Assembly: GCA_964406465.1 (NCBI GenBank)
Contig: CAYORT010000001.1
Span: 62,001 to 126,000, forward strand
Source of the DNA: JAHEZL01 sp964406465
Lineage (GTDB): Bacteria > Bacteroidota > Bacteroidia > Flavobacteriales_C > GCA-002722245
Direction: 5' to 3'
DNA length: 64,000 bases
Part shown: positions 25,978 through 35,757 of the stretch, one piece after another
How positions within the stretch are numbered: position 1 is the first letter of the stretch
Layout: each line of letters opens with the position of its first letter
Made by a program: the position numbers and the translations under genes
The notes under the pieces: model-generated
What the model saw: only the letters and a program-made list of their open reading frames with translations
Database searches by the model: none
What the model was told of the DNA's origin: nothing

Positions 25978-26661
25978 GAAATCCATTTGCACTTTCTCGT
26001 AATCTTCAGGAATACCAATATCTATAAAGTATCCGTTAAATTCAAAGGCATAGAAAGGTTTAGAAGAAAAGTACTTTTCCATGTACTCTTTTTCCATCGA
26101 GAACTTTTGCGGAAGTTGAAGCGTTAAGAATTTTTCTCTGTCGATGATGTACACTCCCGCGTTGATGATTCCTTCATCAACCGCTCGTTTTTCTTCGAAA
26201 GCGATGATTCTCGACTGTTTGGTTTGAATAATACCGTAGCGATTAAAGTGGTACATTTTTTTTGCGGCGATAGAGAATTCGCTTTGATGTTCGATATGTT
26301 GTTTTTCTAAAAGCTGCAAATCAACCTCAAAAAAAGTGTCGCCATTTAGCACCACTACATTTTTATCGGTACATTTTTGTAGCGCATATTGAATACCTCC
26401 GCCAGTGCCCAGTGGTTCTTTTTCGTGGGCATATTGAATGTGAACTGACTTATAACGCTCACCAAAAAATGAAAAAATAACATCGTGTTTGTAGCCTGTG
26501 GAGAGCACCACACGCTCTATTCCTTGCTTGATGCAGTAATCAAAAATATACTGAAGGAAAGGTTTGCCATTTACTGGAGCCATGGGTTTAGGCACATCGG
26601 CCACCACAGCTTGCAGTCGCGTTCCAAATCCGCCAGCCAATATTACGGCTTCTTTCACCAC
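25972..26661 (-). CDS. hddC: HddC-like heptose-1-phosphate guanylyltransferase
   Basis: 229 residues, a nucleotidyltransferase (PF00483-type) with the signature ILAGGFGTRLQAVVADVPKP at the N-terminus, sugar-binding EPLGTGGGIQYAL and VVLNGDTFFEVD (metal Asp). Together with gmhA and hddA next door it fits the GDP-D-glycero-alpha-D-manno-heptose pathway, activating heptose-1-phosphate with GTP. Sequence alone cannot exclude another NDP-sugar pyrophosphorylase specificity; the neighbours make HddC most likely. Its start codon overlaps the gmhA stop by one base. Confidence 0.82.
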   Translation of the reverse strand: MVKEAVILAGGFGTRLQAVVADVPKPMAPVNGKPFLQYIFDYCIKQGIERVVLSTGYKHDVIFSFFGERYKSVHIQYAHEKEPLGTGGGIQYALQKCTDKNVVVLNGDTFFEVDLQLLEKQHIEHQSEFSIAAKKMYHFNRYGIIQTKQSRIIAFEEKRAVDEGIINAGVYIIDREKFLTLQLPQKFSMEKEYMEKYFSSKPFYAFEFNGYFIDIGIPEDYEKVQMDFL

Positions 26662-27236
26662 TATCTAGGAAACATTTTTGCCTCAACAATTTCGCAAATG
26701 GCGTGGCCCAAAAGCATGTGTACTTCTTGAATGCGCGGAGTATCTTTAGAAGGAATATTCATTAAATAATCGCAACAGTCTTTCATTTTACCTCCGGTTT
26801 CACCAGTCATGGCAATCACAATCATGCCCTGTTTTTTGGCCTGTTCAAAAGCTTTCACCACGTTACCTGAGTTTCCAGAAGTTGACATTCCAATTAAAAT
26901 ATCGCCTTTGCGACCTTTGGCCTGAATCAAACGAGCATATATTTCGTCGTAGGAATAATCGTTGGCAACAGCGGTTACGTAAGAGGTGTTGACGTGCAAT
27001 GCTTCAGAGAAAAGAGGAGCCCTATCGTAATAAAACCTACCGCTAAATTCGGCTGCTAAATGTTGTGCATCGGCAGCACTTCCACCATTTCCGCAAAACA
27101 ATACTTTGCCATCTGCCTTAAAACATTTTACAATTTCATCGGCAACTTTTAGGGTAAGCGCAAGCATTTCGGGAGAGTTTAAAACTTTTGTTTTGAGCGC
27201 TATTGAATCTTGTATAATGCGTTTTAGATTTTCCAT
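26661..27236 (-). CDS. gmhA: Sedoheptulose-7-phosphate isomerase
   Basis: 191 residues, a single SIS domain of GmhA length. The substrate-binding stretch GNGGSAADAQHLAAEFSGR (around 49-67) and GMSTSGNSGNVVKAFE (around 115) are characteristic. It converts sedoheptulose-7-phosphate to D-glycero-D-manno-heptose-7-phosphate, the first step to activated heptose. It overlaps hddA by 13 bp upstream and hddC by 1 bp downstream, so the three are translationally coupled. No gmhB phosphatase, needed to finish the pathway, is in the window. Confidence 0.92.
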   Translation of the reverse strand: MENLKRIIQDSIALKTKVLNSPEMLALTLKVADEIVKCFKADGKVLFCGNGGSAADAQHLAAEFSGRFYYDRAPLFSEALHVNTSYVTAVANDYSYDEIYARLIQAKGRKGDILIGMSTSGNSGNVVKAFEQAKKQGMIVIAMTGETGGKMKDCCDYLMNIPSKDTPRIQEVHMLLGHAICEIVEAKMFPR

Positions 27237-28246
27237 GTTTGCAATCCACCTTTTGTAAATAAAAATTCTTTTACTGCTCCGTCGTATTTCGCCAGCGCAG
27301 CTTTAACGTTATAATGACTGTTATTCGGACAATAGAACATCATGAAGCCACCGCCACCAGCACCAGAAATTTTACCTCCTGTAGCACCAGCTTTAATCAT
27401 CTCTTCATAAAGATTATCAATCATAAGGTTACTAATACCTTCGGCCATTTGCTTTTTAAACTTCCAGCCATGATCTAAGATTTCGCCCACTCTTGAAAGC
27501 TCACCACGCAACAAAGCTTCCTTCATATTGATGGCTTGCTGTTTAAGTTGGTGTGTAGCTTCTAGAGATTTTTCTTGCTTTGAAGTGATGTTCTTGGTTT
27601 GCTGTTCTATGATGGTAGAAGAGTTTCGGCTGGTGGAGGTATGAAAGAGAACCAAATTCGTTTCCAATTCATAGGCAAATCGTTCTTTAACACGAAGCGG
27701 ATTTACAATTACCTTGTCGTTGGCAAAAAACTCCATGAAGTTGAATCCACCAAAGGTTGCGGCATACTGATCTTGTCGGCCACCGGCCATTTTTAAGTCA
27801 ACTCTCTCTATTTCGTAAGCCAAATGCGCAATATCATACTCCCCTAAAGGTAACGAAAGCCATTCGGCAAAAGCACCAACAATGGCTACCACCAGGGTAG
27901 AAGACGAACCTAAGCCAGAGCCTGGTGGCGCATCAACATAAGTATGCAATTCAAAGCTCAAAGGTTTTTTGATAAAATCGCGTACTATTCTATTGTACAC
28001 GCCTTTAAGCAAGTCTAGTTCTCCATTAATTTCAAGCTGTTCTTCGCTTTTTAGTTCAACTCTACCATTGCCATCTCTGGCATGCAATACAATCTTACCA
28101 TCTTCACGCGGAACAATATTGGCAAAAGCAAAGGAATTGATAGTGGCATTTAATATAGCACCACCGTACATGTCGGCGTACGGACTAACATCTGTTCCGC
28201 CTCCTGCGAGTCCTATTCTTAGTGGTGCACGACTTCTTACAATCAT
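27224..28246 (-). CDS. hddA: D-glycero-D-manno-heptose-7-phosphate kinase (GHMP family)
   Basis: 340 residues from the ATG at 28246 (MIVRSRAPLRIGLAGGGTDV); a TTG two codons upstream is also in frame. GHMP-kinase motif 1 is RAPLRIGLAGGGTD, motif 2 is DAPPGSGLGSSSTLVVA (phosphate loop) and motif 3 is GKISGAGGGGFMMFY. It phosphorylates the anomeric position of heptose-7-phosphate using ATP. It is first of three genes of an activated-heptose operon that lies divergent from the polysaccharide export genes, which suggests that heptose is a building block of that polysaccharide or of LPS/S-layer glycans. Confidence 0.9.
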   Translation of the reverse strand: MIVRSRAPLRIGLAGGGTDVSPYADMYGGAILNATINSFAFANIVPREDGKIVLHARDGNGRVELKSEEQLEINGELDLLKGVYNRIVRDFIKKPLSFELHTYVDAPPGSGLGSSSTLVVAIVGAFAEWLSLPLGEYDIAHLAYEIERVDLKMAGGRQDQYAATFGGFNFMEFFANDKVIVNPLRVKERFAYELETNLVLFHTSTSRNSSTIIEQQTKNITSKQEKSLEATHQLKQQAINMKEALLRGELSRVGEILDHGWKFKKQMAEGISNLMIDNLYEEMIKAGATGGKISGAGGGGFMMFYCPNNSHYNVKAALAKYDGAVKEFLFTKGGLQTWKI

Positions 28247-28313
28247 TTTCAAAATTTACGCTAATATAAAGGAACTAAGGAAATTATTAAATAAAAGAAG
28301 AGCAATTATTTAT

Positions 28314-28321
28314 TACATTTG
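28314..28321 (+). promoter_or_regulatory. -7 promoter element of the polysaccharide export operon
   Basis: TACATTTG matches TAnnTTTG and ends 18 bp before the ATG at 28340. It overlaps a TTG codon that could be mistaken for the gene start. No clear TTG was seen at the -33 position. Confidence 0.5.
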
Positions 28322-28339
28322 CGGAAATTTTATAACGAG

Positions 28340-30661
28340 ATGAGAAGAATATATTTGTTCTTGTGTTTTAGCCTGTTGCTGAGCTCTGCATATGCTCAAG
28401 CAGGTATAGGTGGCGTAGATCCATCAACCCTCACTAACAGCGATTTAAAGAGGTTAGGCTTTAACATGAGCGATTTGCAAAACTATAAAGCAGGAACCGG
28501 GAAAGCAGGAGATATTAAAGGTCAAAAGGTTATTCGCGATACTCTTGTAGATATTGAGGATACTCTGAAAAATAAACCAGGTATCAATACCGATTCTGCT
28601 TATCAGGCCAAACTTCGTGAATCCAGATTCACTGTCACTTACGGTAAGTCGTTTTTTACCGAAAAATCCTTAAGTGTTTTCCGCTCCGCTTCACACTTAA
28701 AAGCCCCGGATGATTATATATTGGGCCCGGGTGATGAAATAAACGTTGCCATTTGGGGCTATGCGGAAGTTTCCTTTTCAGAAAGAATTGGCGATGATGG
28801 TTCTATTTATCCTTCTTTAGTAGGTAAAATATTTTTGAATGGTTTGACCATGGGTGCTGCCAGAAAATTGATCAAGGCGAAATTCGGCAGTGTGTATGAT
28901 CTTAAAAACTCCCAGATAAGCATCGAACTCACCTATGCGAAGGTGATTAGGGTAAATATTGTTGGGGAAGTGACCAGGCCGGGTACTTACAGCGTTAGTT
29001 CCCTCAACTCGGCTTTTAACGTTTTAAGTGTTGCCGGCGGACTCACCGACCTTGGTAGCGTTAGAAACATTGTGATCAAAAGAGACAATAAGGTGGTAAG
29101 GGTTTTAGATGTTTACAAATTTTTATCCGACCCGAATTTTGCGAACGACTTCTTCCTGCAAAACAACGATTATATTGTTGTGCAGCCCTTAGCCAAAGTA
29201 GTTTTTGTTAAAGGTGAAATAGGGAGAGAAGGGAAATACGAATTAACAAAAACAGAAGGTGTTGCCGATTTGATCAAATATGCAGGGAACTTAGATGCGA
29301 TGGCCAATACCAGTGTGGCGCTTGCCGTGCGTATTGAAGACAATCATTTTGTGGTAAAGGACTTGGATTTGAAAGGCGCCCTGAAAGGAAAGTTCGTACC
29401 TCTTTTTAATGGGGATACGGTATTGTTTTTATCTGTCAATGACGTGCTTAGAAACTATGTCCAAATTTCGGGCGCGGTGGAGGCTCCCGGCAAGTATCAA
29501 TACAAAAAAGGAGAAACCGTAAAACAGTTTTACGAAAGAGCCGGTGGCTTGCGTTTCGATGCTTATTTGGGCCGTGCCTATGTAATGAGAACTTATTTGG
29601 GTGGAGAGAAAAAGTATTTTCATGTCAATTTGAAGGAAATAATGAAAGATTCTACTTCATCTGAAAATTTAGTGCTGGAAGAATTGGATCAGATCACGAT
29701 TTTCTCTACTTCTGATTTCTACGATGAGTTCTTTGTTGAAATTTCGGGCGCAGTGCGTAATCCTATCAAAATGCCTTACAGTGAAAATATAACCTTGCAG
29801 GATTTGGTTTTTTTCGCAGGAGGTTTGCTTAATGAGGCTGCGAATAAAAGAATTGAGATCTCAAGAATGGTAAATTATACAGATAAGAAAGACAGCGATG
29901 CCCCGATAGAATTTATTGTAGAGACCTTCGATGTATCGGATGACCTCGAATTGAACAAAATGCAGGAAGTGAAATTGCGTCCGGCAGATAAAGTTTTTGT
30001 TCGTTTTGTGGAAGACTTCCAGTTTCAGCGTTTGGTTATCCTGACAGGTGAATTTAAATATCCGGGCACTTATGCTCTGTTACATGATAAAGAAACCATT
30101 AAAGAGGTGGTGGAACGTGCAGGAGGATTTAACGAAGGAGCCTTTTTGCGTGGTGCTAAAATGATCAGAAGTCTGGATAACACAGGTGAATTGGTAGTTG
30201 ATTTCGATGCTTTGTTCAATGCTAATAAAGAGCAATACAATTATGTGCTAAGAGCAGGCGATACTTTAATGGTTCCTAAAATCGACGATATTATCGCTAT
30301 CACAGGTGAGGTAGGAAGTACCGTGGTGGCCGGAAGAATAAGACAAAATGCTCCTTATACTGTAGGTAAACGGGCAAGATACTATGTTAAAGAATATGCC
30401 GGGGGCTTCACAAAATCGGCCGACAGATCTAAGGTCTATGTAATCTCTTCAAGCGGAAAAGTAAAGAAATCGAAGAACTGGGGATTGTTCAGAGTATATC
30501 CTAAGGTGAAAAGAGGAGATAGAATTGTGGTGGATAAGAAAGAACCTAAACCACCAAAAGCAGAAGACCCGACAGATTGGAATAGAGTGATTGAGCACTT
30601 AACGGTAAAGATCACCGGTATAATGACCTTATATTTATTAACCAAAAACGTTTTTAAATAA
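28340..30661 (+). CDS. Outer-membrane polysaccharide export protein (SLBB, Wza-like)
   Basis: 773 residues from the ATG at 28340, which starts a signal peptide (MRRIYLFLCFSLLLSSAYAQ). A Poly_export domain (around 120-200; YILGPGDEINVAIWGYAEVSFSERIGDDGSIYPSLVG) is followed by at least four SLBB domains recognisable by repeated G-E-V-x-x-P-G-x-Y / G-E-x-x-x-P-G-T-Y motifs (VGEVTRPGTYSV, SGAVEAPGKYQY, LTGEFKYPGTYAL). The C-terminus (LTVKITGIMTLYLLTKNVF) is hydrophobic. This forms the outer-membrane/periplasmic exit channel for capsule or EPS. It is longer than E. coli Wza (379) because of the extra SLBB repeats, as usual in Bacteroidota. First gene of the operon, 2 bp before the Wzz-like gene. 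Confidence 0.93.
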   Translation: MRRIYLFLCFSLLLSSAYAQAGIGGVDPSTLTNSDLKRLGFNMSDLQNYKAGTGKAGDIKGQKVIRDTLVDIEDTLKNKPGINTDSAYQAKLRESRFTVTYGKSFFTEKSLSVFRSASHLKAPDDYILGPGDEINVAIWGYAEVSFSERIGDDGSIYPSLVGKIFLNGLTMGAARKLIKAKFGSVYDLKNSQISIELTYAKVIRVNIVGEVTRPGTYSVSSLNSAFNVLSVAGGLTDLGSVRNIVIKRDNKVVRVLDVYKFLSDPNFANDFFLQNNDYIVVQPLAKVVFVKGEIGREGKYELTKTEGVADLIKYAGNLDAMANTSVALAVRIEDNHFVVKDLDLKGALKGKFVPLFNGDTVLFLSVNDVLRNYVQISGAVEAPGKYQYKKGETVKQFYERAGGLRFDAYLGRAYVMRTYLGGEKKYFHVNLKEIMKDSTSSENLVLEELDQITIFSTSDFYDEFFVEISGAVRNPIKMPYSENITLQDLVFFAGGLLNEAANKRIEISRMVNYTDKKDSDAPIEFIVETFDVSDDLELNKMQEVKLRPADKVFVRFVEDFQFQRLVILTGEFKYPGTYALLHDKETIKEVVERAGGFNEGAFLRGAKMIRSLDNTGELVVDFDALFNANKEQYNYVLRAGDTLMVPKIDDIIAITGEVGSTVVAGRIRQNAPYTVGKRARYYVKEYAGGFTKSADRSKVYVISSSGKVKKSKNWGLFRVYPKVKRGDRIVVDKKEPKPPKAEDPTDWNRVIEHLTVKITGIMTLYLLTKNVFK

Positions 30662-30663
30662 CT

Positions 30664-31716
30664 ATGGAGCAACAAGGGCTGAATTTTAAAACGCTTGTAC
30701 AAAAGGCATCCGGGATCAAGAAATATCTGTTGTCGAAATGGAAATTATTGATGGCGATGACCCTTTTGGGTGCCGGTATAGGTGTAGCCATTGTAAAATT
30801 CAACACTACTAAGTATGTTGCAGAATGTTCGGTATTGCTGGGGTCTTCCAAAGGCGGATTAGGTGGTGCTTTAAAAATGGCACAATCGCTGGGTGTAGGT
30901 GGATTTGGAGGCGGCGATCAAATGACCTTTTCTACAGAAAATGCTCCAGACATCGTTAAATCGAAAAGAATAATCATCAATACTTTGCTTTCAGAAGTAG
31001 AGGTGGATAACAAGAAAGATAAACTGATTAATTTTTATATCGATTGGTTTGGCCTCAGAGAAAACTGGAAGGAAAAAAATAAAAAAGCGCTTATCAATTT
31101 CAAGTTCACGAGTAAGGAAGCTTTCAAAATGACCTTCACGGAGGACAGCATCATGAAAAACCTGATTCCTAAATTAACAGGTAAAAACCTTGTGGTAAAA
31201 GGTGATATGAAAACAGGTATTGTTGAAATTGCCTTTAGCTCTGAAAAAGAAAGATTTTCGCTTCTTTTCACCAAGGAATTACTTAAAGCAATTTCACATT
31301 TTTATTTAGATGAAAGTGTTGCCAAAGAGAGACGTGCCATGCAAGCGATGCAGGATAAAACCGATTCTATTTATACTGAAATGATTACCCGGGAGCGTGC
31401 TTTGGCCCGTATCAAAGATCAGTCTTTCAGAAATGTAATGATGCAGGGAATGGTTCCGCAAATCCGATTGCAGAGAGATATAGAGATTCTGAATGTAATG
31501 TATTCTCTGGCACTTAAAAATTTAGAAATGTCGAAAATGACAATGACAGAAAAACAACCTGTTTTTCAAATCATTGATGAACCTATTCTACCTTTGATGA
31601 TTGAGCGTAAATCTTTAGTAAAGACCACCGTAATCTTCGCGATGTTGTTTGCTTTCCTTACGGTTGCTTACCTGCTGTTGAGAAGAGAGATAAAGAAAGC
31701 GCTGCAGAATCAATAG
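30664..31716 (+). CDS. Wzz-like chain-length / polysaccharide co-polymerase
   Basis: 350 residues. One membrane helix near 26-48 (LLMAMTLLGAGIGVAIVKF), a large periplasmic region with coiled coil (around 215-260) and a second helix near the C-terminus (TTVIFAMLFAFLTVAYLLL), with the proline-bearing segment PVFQIIDEPILPLMIERKS just before it, as in Wzz/Wzc co-polymerases. There is no cytoplasmic tyrosine-kinase domain. It controls length and coupling of polymer export with the Wza-like protein 2 bp upstream. Confidence 0.88.
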   Translation: MEQQGLNFKTLVQKASGIKKYLLSKWKLLMAMTLLGAGIGVAIVKFNTTKYVAECSVLLGSSKGGLGGALKMAQSLGVGGFGGGDQMTFSTENAPDIVKSKRIIINTLLSEVEVDNKKDKLINFYIDWFGLRENWKEKNKKALINFKFTSKEAFKMTFTEDSIMKNLIPKLTGKNLVVKGDMKTGIVEIAFSSEKERFSLLFTKELLKAISHFYLDESVAKERRAMQAMQDKTDSIYTEMITRERALARIKDQSFRNVMMQGMVPQIRLQRDIEILNVMYSLALKNLEMSKMTMTEKQPVFQIIDEPILPLMIERKSLVKTTVIFAMLFAFLTVAYLLLRREIKKALQNQ

Positions 31717-31742
31717 CTTTTATTGCTTTAGAGAATAAAATT

Positions 31743-32702
31743 ATGACTCTTGAAGATTTAAAAAATAAAGGAGCTGTTTCTGTAATGTATCATTACGTGC
31801 GCGATAATGCCGCAGAAAATACTCCTCTTTTAAATTCTCTCTCTTTTAACGATTTTAAGTCGCAACTGGATTGGCTCCAAAATGAATTTAAAATTTTAGA
31901 ATACGCCGATTTTCAAAGTCGCCTGATCAACCATCAACCTTTTCCCAACAGCACTTACGCACTTACCTTTGATGATGGCTTAAAAGATCATTACAAATAT
32001 GTTTTCCCCGAACTTAGAAAAAGAGGATTGTATGGTTTCTTCTACATCAATTCTTCTGTATATGAGAAACAGTTTCCATTGGCCGTTCATATCACGCATT
32101 TTGTTTTAGATAAAATTGGTGTGGAGAGTTTCACACAAATGGTGATGCAGAAGTTACATAAAATGAAGATCGAAATTCCTTCGGATAACCTGGATGATCT
32201 GTACAGAGCCGACAATGCGAATTATGCTAAGGTTAAAACCCTGATGAATCATACTTTAGATTATGAAGTACGCGACAAGATCATAGAAGAAATATTTTAC
32301 GATGTTTTTACAGATGCAAAAGATTTTTGCAACAAAGTATATCTTACTGTAGAAGAGTTGCGCGAGATGCATGAAGGTGGGATGGTGATCGGCAATCACA
32401 CGCATTCGCATAAAGTGATGTCGAGGCTTTCCCGACAAGAACAATTAGATGAATTACAAAAATGCAATGATTTTCTTTTACAGAATCTTCAAATTACGAA
32501 TCCTTCATTTTGCTATCCTTACGGTCACCACAATACCTTTAATGGTATTACTTTAGAGTTGTTGAACAACCTTGGTTTTTCTTCGGCTTATACCACTAAA
32601 CGCGAAAACACCTGTCCGACTACCTACGGCAAGTTCATGCTGCAACGATACGATACCATTGAATTATTGAAATTTCATCCGAATGAAAAAGGAAGAAGTT
32701 AA
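31743..32702 (+). CDS. Polysaccharide deacetylase (NodB-like)
   Basis: 319 residues with NodB homology motifs: MYHYVRD at the start, metal and base motif ALTFDDGLKDHY (the two Asp around 77-78), metal-binding GNHTHSH (around 217-223) and SFCYPYGHHNTF. No signal peptide is visible, so it would act in the cytoplasm on a lipid- or nucleotide-linked sugar unless exported otherwise. The frame overlaps the next gene by 20 bp. Likely removes an acetyl (or similar) group from a sugar of the locus; the exact substrate is unknown. Confidence 0.85.
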   Translation: MTLEDLKNKGAVSVMYHYVRDNAAENTPLLNSLSFNDFKSQLDWLQNEFKILEYADFQSRLINHQPFPNSTYALTFDDGLKDHYKYVFPELRKRGLYGFFYINSSVYEKQFPLAVHITHFVLDKIGVESFTQMVMQKLHKMKIEIPSDNLDDLYRADNANYAKVKTLMNHTLDYEVRDKIIEEIFYDVFTDAKDFCNKVYLTVEELREMHEGGMVIGNHTHSHKVMSRLSRQEQLDELQKCNDFLLQNLQITNPSFCYPYGHHNTFNGITLELLNNLGFSSAYTTKRENTCPTTYGKFMLQRYDTIELLKFHPNEKGRS

Positions 32703-33633
32703 AATATTCATATCCGAAAGCGAGCGCTTTACACAGCCTGCACTCGATTTTCTGCATTCCTTTGCTGAAGTGACCTTTGGCGATGGAAGCAAAGAGCGGC
32801 TAAAAAATGCTTTTGCAGATTACGATGTAGTGTGGATTCGCCTGGCCAATAAGATCGACCGTTCTTATTTTTCTCAGAATATGCGTTGCAAGATTTTGGC
32901 CTGCGCTGTAACGGGGATCGATCATATCAACCTAGAAGACTGCAAAGAATACGGAGTTCAGATAGCTTGTTTAAAAGGCGAAAGCGAATTCTTAAGAGAA
33001 GTGCGCGCCACGGCGGAGTTAACCATGGGCTTGCTTCTTTCTTTAATTCGCAAAATTCCGCAGGCTTCTTCTTCTGTGAATGATGGTGTGTGGAATCGCG
33101 ATTTGTTTGCAGGCAGCGAGTTGTATAAAAAAACGATAGGCATTGTTGGCTTGGGAAGGTTGGGTGTAATTGTAGCCGGGTACGCTAAAGCCTTTGGAAT
33201 GGAAGTGGTCGCTTACGACAAACACCTTAATTTCCCTCAAGACATTAAAAAAGCTTCTTCTCTTATTGAGCTGTGTTCGCTTTCAGATGTGGTTTCCATT
33301 CATCTTACTTACGATGATTCTACCAAAGGAATATTTGATTCAACTTGTTTTGAAGCCATGAAAAATAATGCTGTTTTGATCAATACGTCGAGAGGTGGAA
33401 TTGTAAACGAAGAAGCCTTGCTTTACGCTTTGGAAAATAAAAAAATTAAAGGTGCTGCTTTAGATGTGCTGAACGGCGAACCAGGAATTGACGCAAAACA
33501 TCCTTTGGTGAATTATGCAAAACAAAACGATGATCTTTTGATCGTTCCTCATATCGGTGGAAATACCCCCGAATCTTTTGAAAAAACAGAATTGTTCATT
33601 GCTAAAAAAATTCAAAGTATTTTAGCAAAATAG
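32683..33633 (+). CDS. D-isomer-specific 2-hydroxyacid dehydrogenase
   Basis: 316 residues. NAD-binding Rossmann motif GIVGLGRLGVIVAGYAKAFG (around 147-166), catalytic Arg in INTSRGGIVNEEALL, Glu in VLNGEPGID and His in VPHIGGNTPE, the complete R-E-H set of the family. The start overlaps the deacetylase by 20 bp and the stop abuts neuA. Within a nonulosonic-acid locus it may make a hydroxy-acid substituent or act in sugar precursor supply; the reaction is not predictable from the sequence. Confidence 0.87.
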   Translation: MKKEEVKIFISESERFTQPALDFLHSFAEVTFGDGSKERLKNAFADYDVVWIRLANKIDRSYFSQNMRCKILACAVTGIDHINLEDCKEYGVQIACLKGESEFLREVRATAELTMGLLLSLIRKIPQASSSVNDGVWNRDLFAGSELYKKTIGIVGLGRLGVIVAGYAKAFGMEVVAYDKHLNFPQDIKKASSLIELCSLSDVVSIHLTYDDSTKGIFDSTCFEAMKNNAVLINTSRGGIVNEEALLYALENKKIKGAALDVLNGEPGIDAKHPLVNYAKQNDDLLIVPHIGGNTPESFEKTELFIAKKIQSILAK

Positions 33634-34350
33634 ATGGCATATCAGGGAAAAAAAATATTGGCAATTATTCCGGCACGTGCAGGATCAAAGCGTGTGATCA
33701 ATAAAAATATCCGCAAGCTGGGAGGAAAATCTCTGGTGGAGCGTGCTATGGAACTGGCGACTTCTCTGAACGATATCATTGATAAGGTAGTGTTGTCGAG
33801 TGATGGCGATTTGATTTTACAGGAAGCCAAAAAATTTCCTGCTGTTCTGGCACTTAAACGCCCCGATGACATTAGCGGAGATAAATCTCCTGCCATTACT
33901 TACGTGAAGCATGCTTTAAACGAAGTAGAAAAGGACGGTATTCGCTACGATATCGTGGTGATTTTACAACCCAGTTCACCATTTACGCTTGCCGAAGATG
34001 TTCGTTCAACTATTGAAAAGTTAGATTTTGGGAACGGAATAGAAGCAAGTGTTTCGGTAATGGAATGCGATCATGCTTACCATCCATTGAAATTAAAAAG
34101 ATTAAAAGATCATCGCTTAACAGCCTATTTGGAAGATGAAAAAGGAAAAACTGCAGCGCATGAAATTCCTTTATTGTATGTGCGAAATGGCTCTGTTTAT
34201 GTGGCAAGCAGAAAGTTGATTGATGAGGGAATTATTATTTCCGACGTGTCGAATGCACATGTAATGCCACGCGAAAGATCTATAGATATTAATGATGAAT
34301 TGGATTTTAGTTTTGCTGAATTTCTTTTCTCTCAAAAACAAAAGATATAA
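33634..34350 (+). CDS. neuA: CMP-nonulosonic acid (acylneuraminate) cytidylyltransferase
   Basis: 238 residues with the CMP-sialate synthetase signature AIIPARAGSKRVINKNIRKLGGK at the N-terminus, plus ILQPSSPFTLAEDV and NGSVYVASRKLI. It activates a nonulosonic acid (sialic, legionaminic or pseudaminic type) with CTP. neuB is two genes downstream and neuC is at 45.7 kb. It shares one base with the next start (TAATG). Confidence 0.9.
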   Translation: MAYQGKKILAIIPARAGSKRVINKNIRKLGGKSLVERAMELATSLNDIIDKVVLSSDGDLILQEAKKFPAVLALKRPDDISGDKSPAITYVKHALNEVEKDGIRYDIVVILQPSSPFTLAEDVRSTIEKLDFGNGIEASVSVMECDHAYHPLKLKRLKDHRLTAYLEDEKGKTAAHEIPLLYVRNGSVYVASRKLIDEGIIISDVSNAHVMPRERSIDINDELDFSFAEFLFSQKQKI

Positions 34351-35756
34351 TGTCGGCAGATGTTTGCTATATCGTTACCAATGGTTTTGCAGCCCGAATG
34401 GTTTTGCAATCGGAGGTGATTCCCAATCTTAGAGCAGCAAATAAAGAAGTTGTTGTTATAGCTCCCAATGCTCATGAAGAGAACATGAAATTTTATGAGC
34501 AGAAATACGGCATAAAAATTCTGCAATCTCCTCTTAAAGAATCCTGGTTTTTATCGGAGTATTTTATCTTGAAACGTTATGTGTATGAAGATATTCGTAA
34601 TAATCCTGCTTTATGGGAAAAACATTTGAGGGAGATACGAAGCAATAAAAGCAAGCATCCCTGGAGAAGAATAAGACCCTTTTTATATTACGTTGTCTAT
34701 TTTTTTGCGAGTCGTTTTTCTTTGGTCAGAAGATTCTTTAAATGGTATGAGAAACGTTTGTTCAGAGATAAAAAAGTACATCAGCTTTTGCAAGAAATAA
34801 ATCCTAAGGTGGTCGTGGCTACTTACCCTTCCAATCTTCAGGAATCGGTGTATCTCAACGAAGCAAAAAACCTGAATATTAAAACAGTCATTCATTTGTT
34901 GAGCTGGGATAACATTAGTACCAAGGGATATTTCTCTGCCATAGCTGATTATTTCATCTCGTGGGGGAAAATAATGTCGGATGAATTCGTACAGTATTAT
35001 AAATTCAAAAGAGAAAATATATACGAAACCGGTGTAGCTCATTTTGATAAGCACAGAAATGAAGTATCGGAGGAGAACCGTCGCAAATATATGTCTCAGT
35101 TAAATATTGATATCAATCGTCCGTATTTACTTTTTGGTATGAGTTCTCCTTATTTCTGCCCTTACGAAATTGAGATTGTGGAATGGATTGCTGCCAAAGT
35201 ACAAAAAGGTGAATATGGAGAAGGCGTACAGTTTGTCGTTCGTCCACATCCGCAAAATATTCAGGGTCATATGGCCAATTTAACCTGGTTGCCGCGTTTA
35301 CAAAAACTACAATCGGAAGATGTTGCCGTGGATATTCCTTTGCTTGAAAAGAGCGAAATGGCGTGGAACATGAACCAGGAAGACATCATTAAACTGGTAA
35401 ATATTATGGCGGGAGCCGCGGTTGTTTTAAACTCGGGTTCTACTTTTTCTATCGATGCTTTAGTGCATGAAATACCTGTGATTATAACTTCTTTTGATTC
35501 CGATAAAGAATTACCCTGGCATCTTTCAATCAAGAAAACCTTGAAATACGAACATGTAGATAAGTTGGTGCAAACAAAGGGAGTTAGTCCGGTGGGTAAT
35601 TATGCTGAGCTTGATGAATGGATAGTGAAGTTCTTAAAAAATAGAGATTTGCATGCCGCAGAACGCAAAACGGCAAGGAGTAGTTATTCAGGAGAAAATG
35701 ACGGTAAGGCTTCTTTGCGTATTTCAGAAGCAATTATAGATATTTTAAAACGCTAG
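34350..35756 (+). CDS. Putative glycosyl/glycerophosphotransferase of the capsule locus
   Basis: 468 residues. It looks like a GT-B enzyme of the CDP-glycerol glycerophosphotransferase/surface-carbohydrate group: ICTHLLSWDN-like segment TVIHLLSWDNISTKG, FISWGKIMSDEF, YLLFGMSSPYF (start of the C-terminal Rossmann fold), VVRPHPQN and the donor-binding-like segment VVLNSGSTFSIDALVHEIPVI. The position between neuA and neuB suggests transfer of the nonulosonic acid, but specificity is inferred only from context. Confidence 0.7.
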   Translation: MSADVCYIVTNGFAARMVLQSEVIPNLRAANKEVVVIAPNAHEENMKFYEQKYGIKILQSPLKESWFLSEYFILKRYVYEDIRNNPALWEKHLREIRSNKSKHPWRRIRPFLYYVVYFFASRFSLVRRFFKWYEKRLFRDKKVHQLLQEINPKVVVATYPSNLQESVYLNEAKNLNIKTVIHLLSWDNISTKGYFSAIADYFISWGKIMSDEFVQYYKFKRENIYETGVAHFDKHRNEVSEENRRKYMSQLNIDINRPYLLFGMSSPYFCPYEIEIVEWIAAKVQKGEYGEGVQFVVRPHPQNIQGHMANLTWLPRLQKLQSEDVAVDIPLLEKSEMAWNMNQEDIIKLVNIMAGAAVVLNSGSTFSIDALVHEIPVIITSFDSDKELPWHLSIKKTLKYEHVDKLVQTKGVSPVGNYAELDEWIVKFLKNRDLHAAERKTARSSYSGENDGKASLRISEAIIDILKR

Positions 35757-35757
35757 T